A program made the translations under genes and the position numbers. Below, in pieces: positions 27,089 to 39,350 of a stretch of DNA of 64,000 bases. The stretch is from Leptoclinus maculatus. Its lineage: Eukaryota > Chordata > Actinopteri > Perciformes > Stichaeidae. How positions within the stretch are numbered: the first letter of the stretch is position 1; every line of letters begins with the position of its first letter. Below the pieces are notes generated by a model. That model worked only from the letters and a program-made list of their open reading frames with translations, did no database searches and was not told the DNA's origin. The stretch lies in NCBI GenBank assembly GCA_032191485.1, contig JAVDOI010000075.1, positions 351,001 through 415,000 of the forward strand, in the 5' to 3' direction.

Positions 27089-29775
27089 GGGGGTAAATAC
27101 AAACAACGTTATTGCCAATTTTTTTGTTTTTTTGTTTGTAGTGTGTGCTTTTGCCTCTCGAACAGGAAGTGCATTAAACCACCGTCGGCCAATTAAAGAG
27201 CGGTTTATGTTCCCGGTTCCCGTGGTTACGAGGAGGGCGAGCAGGTGAAGTAGACTGAAGTGGTTTAATTAGAGGCGGGAGTCTCTCGCCCACTCCAGTA
27301 ATACACACACAGAAGAAGAAGAAGAGGCCTCTTGACATGGAGAGCTGGATAATGCACAGAAGAAGAGGAAGGTAAGGAAGGAAGTGAAGGAAGCATCCTC
27401 ACCTGGCCTCCTGTGTTGACTTTGTTGGTGAGTTTCACCTTGTTGAAGGTCACGGCCGCCTTCATCCAGTGAGCGCCGAAGTTGGGTGAGTCGGGGTGGA
27501 TGTAGACGCCGCCGTGGCCACGCCCCTCACCGTGACCACGCCCCTCTGCCCGCCCGGCCGCCACCCACTCGCCGTTCACGAACTTCCAGCGGCAGCCGTC
27601 GGCCGGCACGAAGTCCAGCAGGAGGGAGTACATGGAGCTGGGGTCCAGACCGGAGACGCTCACCTTCAGGACCGGGAACATGCGGCTGCACAAACAAGTT
27701 TACACCTTTAGATATAAAGAGCCACAGGTGGACGGAAGACCTAAAGGTGGACGGAAGACCTAAAGGTGGACGGAAGACCTAAAGGTGGACGGAAGACCTA
27801 AAGGTGGACCGAAGACCTAAAGGTGGACGGAAGACCTAAAGGTGGACGGAAGGCCTAAAGGTGGACCGAAGACCTAAAGGTGGACGGAAGACCTAAAGGT
27901 GGACGGAAGGCCTAAAGGTGGACGGAAGACCTAAAGGTGGACGGAAGGCCTAAAGGTGGACGGAAGACCTAAAGGTGGACGGAAGGCCTAAAGGTGGACG
28001 GAAGGCCTAAAGGTGGACGGAAGGCCTAAAGGTGGACGGAAGTCCTAAAGGTGGACGGAAGACCTAAAGGTGGACGGAAGACCTAAAGGTGGACGGAAGG
28101 CCTAAAGGTGGACGGAAGACCTAAAGGTGGACGGAAGACCTAAAGGTGGACGGAAGGCCTAAAGGTGGACCGAAGACCTAAAGGTGGACCGAAGACCTAA
28201 AGGTGGACCGAAGACCCACAGGTGGACCGAAGACCGAAGATTGATTATTCGGGTGGTTGAATCCTTTAACTTGCCTCATATTTTAAACATTCTCATGTTT
28301 TCTGAACAGTTTGAATCTAAAGAATCTAAATCTGTGAGATAAACGTATCAGGAAGTAAAGAACACGTGAATGAATAAATAAACTCTGAGTGGATCTGCAG
28401 CATTAACAGCTGAAGCGTTGTTCAGCAGGTGTGAATGGAGTTCAGGTGAGTGTTCTCCACCGCCGGTCAACAACACGCCAACGTAACCGGCTGCTATCGA
28501 CACTAATGGATAACCTGGTTAACAGGGTCGCTGATCTGGAGTCAGCTTCAAACACCTGTTGGTCCTGTTCTACCTGTAAAATATTCAGAAAACAAAAAAT
28601 TATGTTTATTATGTTTTCACCGTCGTAAAACTACACCAAACTAAAGCAGCTGAGGTACAACGACCCACAGGTGGGGGTTCAGGACCCACAGGTGGGGGTT
28701 CAGGACCCACAGGTGGGGGTTCAGGACCCACAGGTGGGGGTTCAGGACCCACAGGTGGGGTTCACGACTCACAGGTGGGGTTCAGGACCCACAGGTGGGG
28801 TTCACGACCCACAGGTGGGGGTTCAGGACCCACAGGTGGGGGTTCAGGACCCACAGGTGGGCCAACGACCCACAGGTGGGGTTCACGACCCACAGGTGGG
28901 GTTCACGACCCACAGGTGGGGTTCACGACCCACAGGTGGGCCAACGACCCACAGGTGGGGTTCACGACCCACAGGTGGGCCAACGACCCACAGGTGGGCC
29001 AACGACCCACAGGTGGGGGTTCAGGACCCACAGGTGGGGGTTCAGGACCCACAGGTGGGGGTTCACGACCCACAGGTGGGGTTCACGACCCACAGGTGGG
29101 CCAACGACCCACAGGTGGGGTTCACGACCCACAGGTGGGGTTCACGACCCACAGGTGGGGTTCACGACCCACAGGTGGGCCAACGACCCACAGGTGGGCC
29201 AACGACCCACAGGTGGGGTTCACAACTCACAGGTGGGGTTCAGGACCCACAGGTGGGCCAACGACCCACAGGTGGGCCAACGACCCACAGGTGGGCCAAC
29301 GACCCACAGGTGGGCCAACGACCCACAGGTGGGGTTCACGACCCACAGGTGGGTTAACGACCCACAGGTGGGTTAACGACCCACAGGTGGGTTAACGACC
29401 CACAGGTGGGGTTCAGGACCCACAGGTGGGGTTCACAACTCACAGGTGGGTTCACGACCCCCAGGTGGGGTACGACGACCCACAGGTGAGGTTGGCGAAG
29501 TACGACATAGTCAGAAGGTCTTACCGTCCGTTCTTGGTGACGATCATCTCGTTGGTGATGCTCTGGAACTTGGTCCACAGCTCTGCGTCCTCCAGCGTTA
29601 CCTTGAGCTCTCTCTCCGTCGGGTCTCCTTTCTCCCGGCCGGCCTGCAGCTCGTTCTCTACGGCGCTCAGCAGACGAGACATGCGGCGCTCCGCGGAGCC
29701 GGTGGGAGGGGTGGTGGTCCGGTCTGAACCAGAACCTCCATCCTCCTGGAGACCCTCCACCTTCATCTGGAGCAT
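23127..29775 (-). CDS. tbx19: T-box transcription factor 19 (TPIT), complete, eight coding exons
   Basis: TBX19 is a nuclear T-box factor of the Brachyury branch that drives POMC expression in pituitary corticotrophs. Exons: 29525-29766 (or to 29775), 27403-27685, 26158-26292, 24978-25039, 24440-24498, 23871-24032, 23374-23503, 23127-23292; 1,239 nt from the ATG at 29766 (412 aa). The ATG at 29773-29775 is in frame, but TTATGCTCCAG directly before the inner ATG also looks like an acceptor, so the start is open. Motifs: L-L-S-A-V-E-N-E-L-Q-A-G, N-E-M-I-V-T-K-N-G-R-R-M-F-P-V-L, Y-I-H-P-D-S-P-N-F-G-A-H-W-M-K, T-Q-F-I-A-V-T-A-Y-Q-N-E-E and I-K-Y-N-P-F-A-K-A-F-L-D-A-K. The phrases L-L-D-F-V-P-A-D and Y-E-P-Q-L-H-I-V and the C-terminal Q-Y-P-C-L-W-T-V fit TBX19 better than Brachyury itself. 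The T-box loop between W-V-A-A-G and V-Y-I-H-P-D is six residues longer than the human loop. SFT2D2 is its neighbour in human too. Confidence 0.9.
23630..23870. repeat. Compound (CA)n/(CATA)n microsatellite in a tbx19 intron
   Basis: ACAC runs alternate with CATACATACATAC and CACTCACAC blocks. The array reaches the donor of the exon 23871-24032, whose intron begins GTGTGTGTGT on the minus strand. Confidence 0.92.
24529..24752. repeat. Interrupted (GT)n microsatellite in a tbx19 intron
   Basis: GTGTGT runs are interrupted by GTGCGTGTGC, GAGTATGAGTGTGA and TGCATGTGTG, with longer segments (TGTGTGCGAGTATGAGTGTG) repeated three times. Confidence 0.9.
25042..25805. repeat. About 43-bp minisatellite abutting a tbx19 acceptor
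   Basis: The unit is ATACCAAGAATACATAAAAA then ACATACCAAAAATATATCAA and ATAT. About 17 copies with ATATATC/GATATC/ACATC variants fill the intron upstream of the exon 24978-25039, ending within about 15 bp of its acceptor. Confidence 0.92.
26293..26580. repeat. 76-bp tandem duplication of the tbx19 exon-3 intron/exon junction
   Basis: The segment spanning acceptor and exon start (plus-strand GTACTTATGGAGCGAGTTCA then GCATGATCTGAAGAC) recurs at exact 76-bp spacing: TGTACTTATGG begins at 26341, 26417 and 26493, with a partial copy at 26569. Each full copy carries TTGTCTTCAG plus the first 27 coding bases of exon 3 (Ile-Met-Leu-Asn-Ser-Leu-His-Lys-Tyr). Confidence 0.95.
26806..27087. repeat. Two (GT)n microsatellites in a tbx19 intron
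   Basis: GT arrays lie at about 26806-26911 and 27045-27087, separated by about 130 bp of ordinary sequence. Confidence 0.95.
27722..28240. repeat. 19-bp minisatellite, about 27 copies, tbx19 intron 1
   Basis: The unit is ACCTAAAGGTGGACGGAAG with GGCC/GACC and GACGG/GACCG variants. It starts about 35 bp from the acceptor of the exon 27403-27685. Confidence 0.93.
28661..29490. repeat. 20/21-bp minisatellite, about 40 copies, tbx19 intron 1
   Basis: Units GACCCACAGGTGGGGTTCAC, GACCCACAGGTGGGGGTTCAG and GACCCACAGGTGGGCCAAC are interspersed. The array ends about 35 bp from the donor of the first coding exon. Open frames across it are repeat artefacts. Confidence 0.93.
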
Positions 29776-29829
29776 AAGAAAGACACATTTACATTTTATT
29801 TTAAATATTCTGTTCAGTGACGGTTAAAG

Positions 29830-30647
29830 AATAAAGATTATTAACAAAGACATAATTTTATACGACGTCTTTGTTTATTATTTAACTGTAGTTTAATTTC
29901 ACATTAAACAGATTCTACTTCTTAAAATCTACTTTACTGTTTTATTTTATGTTTTGAGGTTTATTTAAATAAAAACTACATTTTAATCTTTTTTAGAATA
30001 AATTCTACAAACAGAAATAAAAGTTTGTTTTCTAATTCATTTTCTATCGTTGATTTTAATTAAATAAATATATAATAAACATGTTAATCTGCTTTAGGAT
30101 TTCACTACATTGACATTATTCACAGAAACATTTTATATTTATTAAGCTTAAAAATTGTTGAAGCAGTATTATTGTTATATAAATACTATATAAATACTAA
30201 ATATATATATATGAGATAATAATTGTGAAAGTGTGTTTAAACACATTTAAATCTCCATTAAAATGATTTAAATAATTATCCTTGTTTAATTGCCATCTTT
30301 ATATTCTTTATATATATATTAAACTTCTTATTTTATTAAATACATATATATTTAGATATTTGTGGTGTTATATTACTAAACATCTCCGTGTTTGACGGTC
30401 GTTCGTTCTAATTGGATAATTAGACTTAATTACAAACTGCAGCTGACGGAGCGACGCAAGACAGAAAATAAAAACATTAAAATATATTTAATAAAAAGTA
30501 AAACAAGCATAAATCACATTTATCACAAAACGAATAACACAATAATAACTTTTAAATATTGAATCACCTGTGAATATAAGTATAAGTACAATAAATAATA
30601 ATTAAAGCTCCTTTAGTGAATAATAATAATAATTAAAATAAACTTAC
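29830..30647. other. AT-rich tbx19 5' intron, nothing further seen
   Basis: AT-rich sequence without evident repeats, exons or known motifs between the proposed 5' UTR exon and the first coding exon. Confidence 0.5.
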
Positions 30648-30800
30648 CTGAGACACAAAGAGCAGAAATAATCCAAAACCAGAAGAAGAGTAAATATTAA
30701 TAATATTAATAATAACAATAATGAAGAAGAGTTGAGTGAGAAGTGAAGATGATCAGACTCAAACTGAACCAACGAGAGACTGAAGCTCTGTGTGGAGCTT
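30648..30800 (-). promoter_or_regulatory. Probable tbx19 5' UTR exon and promoter region
   Basis: On the minus strand TTGTGTCTCAG|GTAAGTTT at 30648 is a good splice donor, consistent with a non-coding first exon spliced to the acceptor before the first coding exon. Upstream (30790-30840) are CAT/CAG triplet runs. The transcription start itself cannot be placed. Confidence 0.45.
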
Positions 30801-31118
30801 CATCTTCATCATCATCATCAGCAGCAGCAGCATCATCATCTACTTAAAAAAATCATTCAGCAAATTAATTCACTTCTTTTAACAAATAAAAACAATGAAT
30901 CAATAAGTTTCTATCAATAAATAAAAAAGCAAACTTCATGTTTTCTTCTTTTTAGAATCAGAGTTGATCTTTAAGATCAATAATATAGTTTATTATATAT
31001 ATATATATACTGATGATAATAATAAAGCTGTTCACACCAACATGTAATAGAGACGAGCTGAACATCTGGACGTTTAATCAGAACATGAAGATTAAAGGAT
31101 TTAAAGATTTAACAGGTG

Positions 31119-31426
<308 letters not shown>

Positions 31427-31429
31427 TTT

Positions 31430-34400
31430 TTTTTTTAGATTTTTCAAAAACACTTCATTTACATGTTTATAATTTGTACAATTTCAACAATTTAATAAAG
31501 TGCTAATGCATTAAATCCACAGGTTGTTTTTAAATATATATAATAGCTTATCTGATAAAAACTTCTGCAAACATTAACTCGTCATTGACCACAGAACAAA
31601 CAATGTCATTAAAACACCAGCGCTGTTTAAAAGCCTCCAAGTCTCCGATGTGTTGACAGAGTCTGGCCCTGATGTCACACAGACACACTGACCTGTTCTC
31701 CTGCCCCTCCCTGTTCTCCTGCCCCTCCCTGTTCTCCACTCGGCTCTTTCTGCTCAGATAAATTGCCATCTTGGCTTCTCCTGAAAGATAGTTGAGGAGC
31801 TGCCACTTTTCTTTTCCTGCTTTCTTGTAGGCAGCTCCCATGATAAAAACCCTTTCAGTAAAAACCACATCAAAAAGACTAAAACCATGTTAAGAGAGAG
31901 AAGAACTCTGTGAGGCTACAGAACTGGCACTGGACACAGAGATCGGCAGTCCGTTTTTTGAGGGGAGGTTTATATAAGATCCTCCACTGTGGGCCAGGTC
32001 CGTTTTGTCCCAGTCTGTCTGACCACACGGGAGCCGGTTGCACAGTCCGCTCTTGTTCGTGCCCTTCACACAGTTAAAATACAAGGTCTTTTTATCTGCC
32101 TTGTACAGTGTCAGTTTCTCTGGGCGTGTTGTAGCAAGCAGGGGGCCGGTGAGTTCCCCTAGCCCCGGGCTCAGGGAGATCTCAGGGAAAGGGTCTGCAG
32201 GGTCCGGCTCGACTTTTCTTTGGCTGTAGTTCGTGAGGAGGCTCCTCTCTTTCCCCGTCAGCCTCTGGCTCCACAGCTCCAGGAGCCTCCTCGCCACCCG
32301 GACAGAATGCAGACCCAGCAGAGAACCCAGGGCCGGGGCGTCGCTCAGCGTCGGCCCCACTGCATCCACCAGCTGCTGCAGGCACAGGGTTCGGGACTTG
32401 CGCAGCGCCCCCATCAGGCCAGGGGTGACGCTGCTGCTGATGTCCAGCTTGGCCCTGTGAATCAACGGTTCTCTCAACAACCAGTACAGAGAGTTAGACT
32501 CTGGGCACCTTTTATGAGTAAAAAGGGCCCAAGACTTAAAAACACCCTGATCAAACGGAGGCAGCCCACTTAACTTTAAAACACTAGGATCAATTAAAAA
32601 CAGAGCAGTATCCAGCCCCAGGTTATCTGCACGTCTGAGGATGCAGCTGGCCACATCTCTCCACACTAAACCATCTGGACTTGTGAGGTATTTTGTACAA
32701 ACTGAAGTCTAAAAGTGGCCGTCCGGCTGGCCAGGTGGACGAGGCCCTGTCCCCCCTCCTCTCTGGCTAAAAACAGCACCCCTTGTGGCACCCAGTGTAG
32801 ACCCTCCCAAAAGAAATCAACCATTCTCCTCTGTATGTGGGCTAGAAAGCCTGAGGGAGGGTCTAGGCAGGTCAGACGGTGCCACAGTTGGGATGCTATA
32901 AGATTGTTTAAAACCAATACTCTACCTTTAAAAGACATCTGAGGGAGCAGCCATTTCCATTTGGAAAGTTTTCCCTCAATCTTCTCTGTAACGCCCTCCC
33001 AGTTCTTCTGGACTATGTTCTGTTGTCCAGGATCCCAGATACTTGAAGCCGTCTCTTTTCCACACCAGGCTCTGGGGAAGAACTGGGAGACCGTCACGCC
33101 ATTCACCGACAGCGAGGGCTTCACTTTTCTTCCAGTTCACCCTCGCTGCCGATGCTGTGCTAAAATCCTTCACAATGTTGGTTCAAAGGTCTGCATCCCT
33201 CTGGTCCCCAATAGAAACAACAATGTCGTCTGCATAAGCTGATAAAATCATGTTCTTACTAAAACCAGGTAAAACCAGACCCTGTAGGCTGGAGCGTATT
33301 CTGATGAGGAGGGGTTCCAGGGAGAGTGCATAGAGCATCCCGGACAGAGCACAACCCTGCCGGACCCCTCTACACACTCTAAAAGGAGCACACAGACTGC
33401 CGTTTATCTTCAGCACACTCTCAACCTCACTGTACAACACTTTGATCTTAGCTATGAAACCAGCGCTGAACCCAAACGTCCCCATAACTTTCCAGAGGAA
33501 GTTGTGTTCAACGCGGTCAAAAGCCTTTTCCTGATCTAGAGAAATCAGACCAGTGTTAATACCCAAAGAACTGGAGACCTCCAAAACATCCCGAATGAGG
33601 TAGACATTGTCTACCATGGACCTGCCGGGCACACAGTAGGTCTGGTCCCGATGGATGACCTGCTCCATAGCTTCCCTCAGCCTGGAGGCAAAGACTTTGG
33701 ACAGAAGCTTGTAATCCACACACAGTAGAGACACAGGACGCCAATTTCCGATGTCCTGCAGGTTTCCTTTTTTTTTTCGGCATGGAACCAGAGGCCAGAC
33801 TTTCATTCAAAACATCTAAAATATAATTCGCAAATATGTCCCAGAAAGCTTTGTAGAACTCCGCAGAGAGGCCGTCGATGCCGGGAGCACGCCGTCCCTG
33901 CATACCCTGCAGGGCGGCCTTCAGCTCCTGCATACTTCTGGGCCTGTTGAGCTCGTTGAACCCCACTTGTCCCCTCCACCCTCACCTCCTGGGCCCCACT
34001 TGTCTCCTCCACCCTCACCTCTTGGACACCACTTGTCCCCTCCTGTCCGTCTTGCTTGTCCCCTCTGCCCTCCTTCTTTTCCACAACTGAAACATTTAAA
34101 TCATCAGTTGTTGCATAAATGACGTAGTCAAAGTCCTCTACTGTGAGTTTGAACACGAGGTTGACCACCCTGCTCCTGTTGTTCGGGATCATGAGCAGCT
34201 GTCTCCTGTAAGACACCACGTGCTTCAACAGAGGAGATTTACACCCAGAGGACACTTTCTTAAGCGGATACACGACTTTCCCGTGTTTGGACAACTCTCT
34301 GGTTATTGTCTCGTCTCTAATAAATGGTGGAACGTTGGACACAGTGACTGTTACTGCCGGTGTGGTGAGAGGCAGAACGGGTAGGAAGTTATCGTTCACC

Positions 34401-34620
34401 TCGATCCCGTTCTCCAACACCACTTCCACATTTTCTATGCTATCTAAAAAGATCCTCCCCCACTGCCAGGCTACAGTCCTCCACTGAACACGGGAAACGC
34501 GGCGCGATCCTCACGCCGTGTTTCCTGGTTAACTCGATCAGGCTCATGGTGGCGTTTAGCACGCCGACCAGCACGCGCTGATCGACTGCAAACACCCTCA
34601 AACAAAGACCCTAAAACCCC
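31430..34620 (-). mobile_element. Tx1-type (L1 clade) LINE, decayed, internally deleted
   Basis: The minus strand encodes pieces of a non-LTR retrotransposon. From the 5' side: an ORF1-like segment (34600 to about 33970) with V-T-V-S-N-V-P-P-F-I-R-D-E, then reverse-transcriptase sequence with R-A-P-G-I-D-G-L-S-A-E-F-Y-K, N-W-R-P-V-S-L-L, Q-E-K-A-F-D-R-V-E, the catalytic Y-A-D-D-I, and the C-terminal region to a stop at 31548. ORF1 text passes directly into RT text near 33965, so the ORF1 end and the whole endonuclease domain are missing. Frames shift near 33770 (a run of about 11 A on the minus strand), near 33150 and near 31890, so it cannot be active. The ORF1 wording resembles Tx1 elements of frog and fish, hence the family call. 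It separates tbx19 from sft2d2. Confidence 0.85.
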
Positions 34621-34758
34621 CTAAATGTACACACACACACAGTGAACCCTTCACACAACACTACACTATCATACACAACATTACCCAGTGAAGAAAAAGA
34701 TCGGAAAATCACTATTAATCGCTCTCAAAACCACGCTCCGTCAACTCCGCACTCCTTC

Positions 34759-34796
<38 letters not shown>

Positions 34797-35700
34797 AAGA
34801 GAGGGAGCCAGAGAGACTGTTTTTCAGTTAAACACTTTAAATATTTATTCAAAATAGAACAATTAAATTAAATTCAGATCATAAAAACAAATCAAAAAGT
34901 AAACTGAATGTTTTCATAAAGATGAACTTTAATTAAACACTTCAAAATAAAACACTTTTTCTTTTATACTGAAATTAAATTAAATACACATTGTTTTATT
35001 CCATGAGAATTATAAATGTTTAATTTAAAGATTTATGGAAATGTTCAAACAATTCACCGGAAATTAACAATAAAAATTAACTGTAAATTTAGAAAATAAT
35101 TACTTTATTTATATAAAAATGAAAATAGTGATGAAATTAAAAAGTACAATAAATTCCATGTAAATTTTCTTTTACAACAATAAAACAAACGAGTGAAATC
35201 TTTTGGACCATAAAAACTACAAACTGAGACGTTCAGGGAGCGCCGGAATTTAGAAAACTGGTGAAATCATAACCAAAACAAACAGGAAGTTTGTATTTTA
35301 TTACATTTCATTTGTTCCTTCATTTTTATTCTGTGGTTTTATTCATTTTTATCTTTTTTAATAAAAAGTAACTTCACTTCCTGTTGAAGACAAAATCAAA
35401 GTATTTTCCTAAAGTACTTCCATCTGATCAAGTATTTATATAAATATTATTATAATAAATATGATTATTTATTATCTATTGATTCATAATTGATTGAGAT
35501 TCTACACGTTACAATTTGAATGAACATAATTTAATTTCAACTCTTTCTATTTGTGTTTGGCTTTTACTTTGAAAATCCATCCCATAAAAATTAATTTCAG
35601 GTTAAAACCTTCTCTTAAATTAATACGATGTAAAATATTTTGTTTTTATTTTCAAGGAAATAAACGACAGCTTTTAAATATAAAAATAGAAATATTAGAA
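34621..35700. other. Intergenic; (GA)n at about 34762-34805, otherwise nothing seen
   Basis: After the LINE 5' end there is a short GAGAGA run followed by about 900 bp of AT-rich sequence with no motif I recognise. Confidence 0.6.
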
Positions 35701-36335
35701 AAGTGTTGGCAGGTAACAGACAGGAAGCATGCTAACAGTGGCTACATGCTAACAGTGACTACAAGCAAAGAGCTAACTGTGGCTATATGCTAACAGTGAC
35801 TACAAGCAAAGAGCTAACTGTGGCTATATGCTAACATGCCAACAGTGGATCCATGCTAACAGTTAACAGTGGCTACAAGAAAGAGATAACTGTGGATACA
35901 TGCCAACAGTGGCTACAAGAAAGAGCTAACAGTGGATCCATGCTAACAGTAGCTACACGCTAACATGCCAACAGTGGCTACATGCCAACAGTAATTACAT
36001 GCCAACAGTAGCTACATGCCAACAGCGGCTACATGCCAACAGTAATTACATGCGAACAGTAATTACATGCGAACAGTGGCTACATGCCAACAGTGGCTAC
36101 ATGCCAACAGTGGCTACATGCCAACAGTAGCTACATGCCAACAGTAGCTACATGCCAACAGTAGCTACATGCCAACAGTAGCTACATGCCAACAGTAGCT
36201 ACATGCCAACAGCAGCTACATGCCAACAGCAGCTACATGCCAACAGAGGCTACATGCCAACAGCGGCTACATGCCAACAGCGGCTACATGCTAACAGTGG
36301 CTACATGCTAACAGTGGCTACATGCTAACAGTGAT
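35700..36335. repeat. 17-bp minisatellite downstream of sft2d2
   Basis: The unit is CCAACAGTAGCTACATG with GTAG/GTGG/GCGG variants, more diverged on the left. It lies about 100 bp beyond the sft2d2 stop codon, so it may be in or just past its 3' UTR. Confidence 0.9.
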
Positions 36336-36441
36336 TGGAACCTTCTCAGGTTTTGGAGGTTGAAACGTTTGAGGGCCTCGATCAGCTGCTGATTGGACCT
36401 CACAGAGTCCTGCGTCCTGATTGGTCGAGACGTGATGTCAC

Positions 36442-38076
36442 TCAGACACACATCGAACATAATTTCATGACTCCGTCTCTGAAAGACGAGACGATCAATC
36501 AATATATATATTCTTACTCTTTATATCTAGTATCTGTATTTTAGAGAATTATAATATATTTATTAATATGTAATTAACCAATTAGCATAAAGCATTTTGT
36601 TAACTTGAAATTGAGAAAAATATATAAATATAACAAATATAAAATAGGAGTAAAATATAAAAGATATTAATTATAAAATTAAATATAAGGATCAAATATA
36701 ATGAAACAGATATAAATATATTAAAGTGTTACCTGGCAAAGGGAATGTATGAAAGACCATACCTGTGAGGAACAACAGCAGTTAGACAGGTAGATATATA
36801 CATACACACATACACATATATATATATAAATAAACATAGCACAGAAAGTAAGGAAATTTGTGTTTGGTAGATTATTTCTCTGTTGTAACAATGCTTCTTG
36901 GCAATAAATCTTATACCGTTGGAAAGCCTGTTTAGTTCCCTTTTCAACGGTGCCACATTCATAAGGAACATGCATTTGTGGGATGAGCAGCACAGCTGAG
37001 TATGTGGGTTGCGCCCATGAAAAATTTGCCAAATCTTCTCTGCCAATGCCAACAGAGCGGTTCATCAGAGACGACCTCCAGAATGTGGGAGTGGAGAGGA
37101 TGGAACGCTCTGCCAGCAGTCCTGACCTCAACCCCAGTGAACACTTGTGGGATCAGCTGTTTGTGTGTGTGTGTATATATATATATATATGTATGTGTGT
37201 TTATATTGTATAAACATATATATGTATGTGTGTTTATATTGTATAAACATATATATGTATGTTTATATTGTATAAACATACATATATATGTATGCGTGTT
37301 TATATTGTATAAACATATATATGTACGTGTGTTTATATTGTATAAACATATATATGTATGTTTATATTGTATAAACATATATATGTATGTTTATATTGTA
37401 TAAACATATATATGTATGTTTATATTGTATAAACATATATATGTATGTTTATATTGTATAAACATATATATGTATGTGTGTTTATATTGTATAAACATAC
37501 ATATGTATGCGTGTTTATATTGTATAAACATATATATGTACGTGTGTTTATATTGTATAAACATACATATATATGTATGCGTGTTTATATTGTATAAACA
37601 TATATATGTACATGTGTTTATATTGTATAAACATATATATGTATGTTTATATTGTATAAACATATATGTATGCGTGTTTATATTGTATAAACATATATAT
37701 GTATGTATGTTTATATTGTATAAACATATATGTATGTTTTTATACCAGGCAAAGGCCAGAAACTGGAGGACACAGAAGAGCAGAGCGAGACCGTTGTTCT
37801 TCCACTGAAGAGAGACAGAAATACACAAATAAATATAATAAATACACAAATAAATATAATAAATTTAGTACATATAATACATATAATAAATAAAATAATA
37901 AATATCATCCGTGTGTGTGTGTGTTTCTTACCCAGAATGCAGCACAAAGTGTCAACGCCAGACAAACCTGCAGAAAGTTTGTTTTTATTATCACAATGAG
38001 TACTTTTACTGCTGTTATACTCACAAAGTACTATTACTACTACTAGTACTACATGTGTGTGTGTGTCTGTGTATGC

Positions 38077-38125
<49 letters not shown>

Positions 38126-39270
38126 GGGTATGAAACTAACTCAAAATCAGTACTAGTGCCAAGGACTAGTAGGTTCATAAAACTACTAGTCCTGAGCAAT
38201 CTTCACTAGTCCTTCATGAAGCTTTGGGGAACGTACCAATCACGGGGTGTAGGGATGTGTGTGTGGAGGAAGACTCTCCCAAGGCAATTGTGAAAAATAT
38301 CGCCTGATAGGGTGATATCATTTCACATTCATAGAAAAATAGACCCTTTGAGCTGCTTTGAGCTGTCCAAATGTAGAGAAATTAAGACCAGAAACTGTTA
38401 CTCCTGTTGAGATAGACGGGGTCAAAGTTGGTCATTTAACATGTATTCCAATGGGAGCTCGAAATACAGGGGTGGTACCTTAACAACACAACGACGTGTT
38501 TTGTCCGATGTGCCCGTGTTTTAGCAATGTCGCACCCCGTTGCCTGTCCGCCTCGAAACTGAAACCGAATTATCGGAATACGGCATCTTAAAATCGCAAA
38601 ATATGCTTATAATGGTTTGGGGATTGACAATTCTTGCATTATTTAGGCTCGTAGTGAAGATGAAGGTTAAGATCACGGTTAAATATTGTACAGCAGTTCA
38701 AATTGCCAAATTGAGGAATTCCGCTATGGGAACGTACCGGCTAAAAATGTAGCTATATTCCACCGTGGGGAGTAACAGCATGTCACCACGGCGGTTTAAG
38801 CAGTGAACGCTCAGAGCCCAAAACAATACGCAGTCTATGAATAAAGCAGGCATTTGTTCTAATTTTAGATGAAGTATTTTTGTTAGATCACAAAAAGATA
38901 TTGGGTGTTAGTTCATGTGCTGCAGTGATAACAGCTTCACGTCTATATTTCTTCCGCGGACGAATGTTGGCGGGCCGCTGGTGAACCTGAAAGAGAGGCC
39001 CGGCCTGATCGATGAATATAGTGCCTTTAGCATTGTGTAAACAAACAATTATAATCAAAACAAAATAGTCTAATATCCTCAACAATTTGGGGAATAGTGG
39101 AATGTTACATTTACTTATCGGGGAAAGTCTTTTACCGGACATAAATAACGAATGAAGCCTCTCAAATTTCACTCGCCATGAGGACTAGTGAGAATGATTA
39201 GGTCGTCCCTCCAAAGATCCACTGGCCTCGGGCTAGCGGACTAGCGTTAGTTTCCGACCCTGTGTATATA

Positions 39271-39350
<80 letters not shown>

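Noticed and set aside
36983..37213. Frame with P-D-L-N-P-S-E-H-L-W-D, typical of Tc1/mariner transposases
   Set aside because: The 37030-37160 stretch does resemble a scrap of a Tc1-like transposase end, but it is too short and lacks termini, so I did not list it as an element; it may be a relic in the sft2d2 intron.
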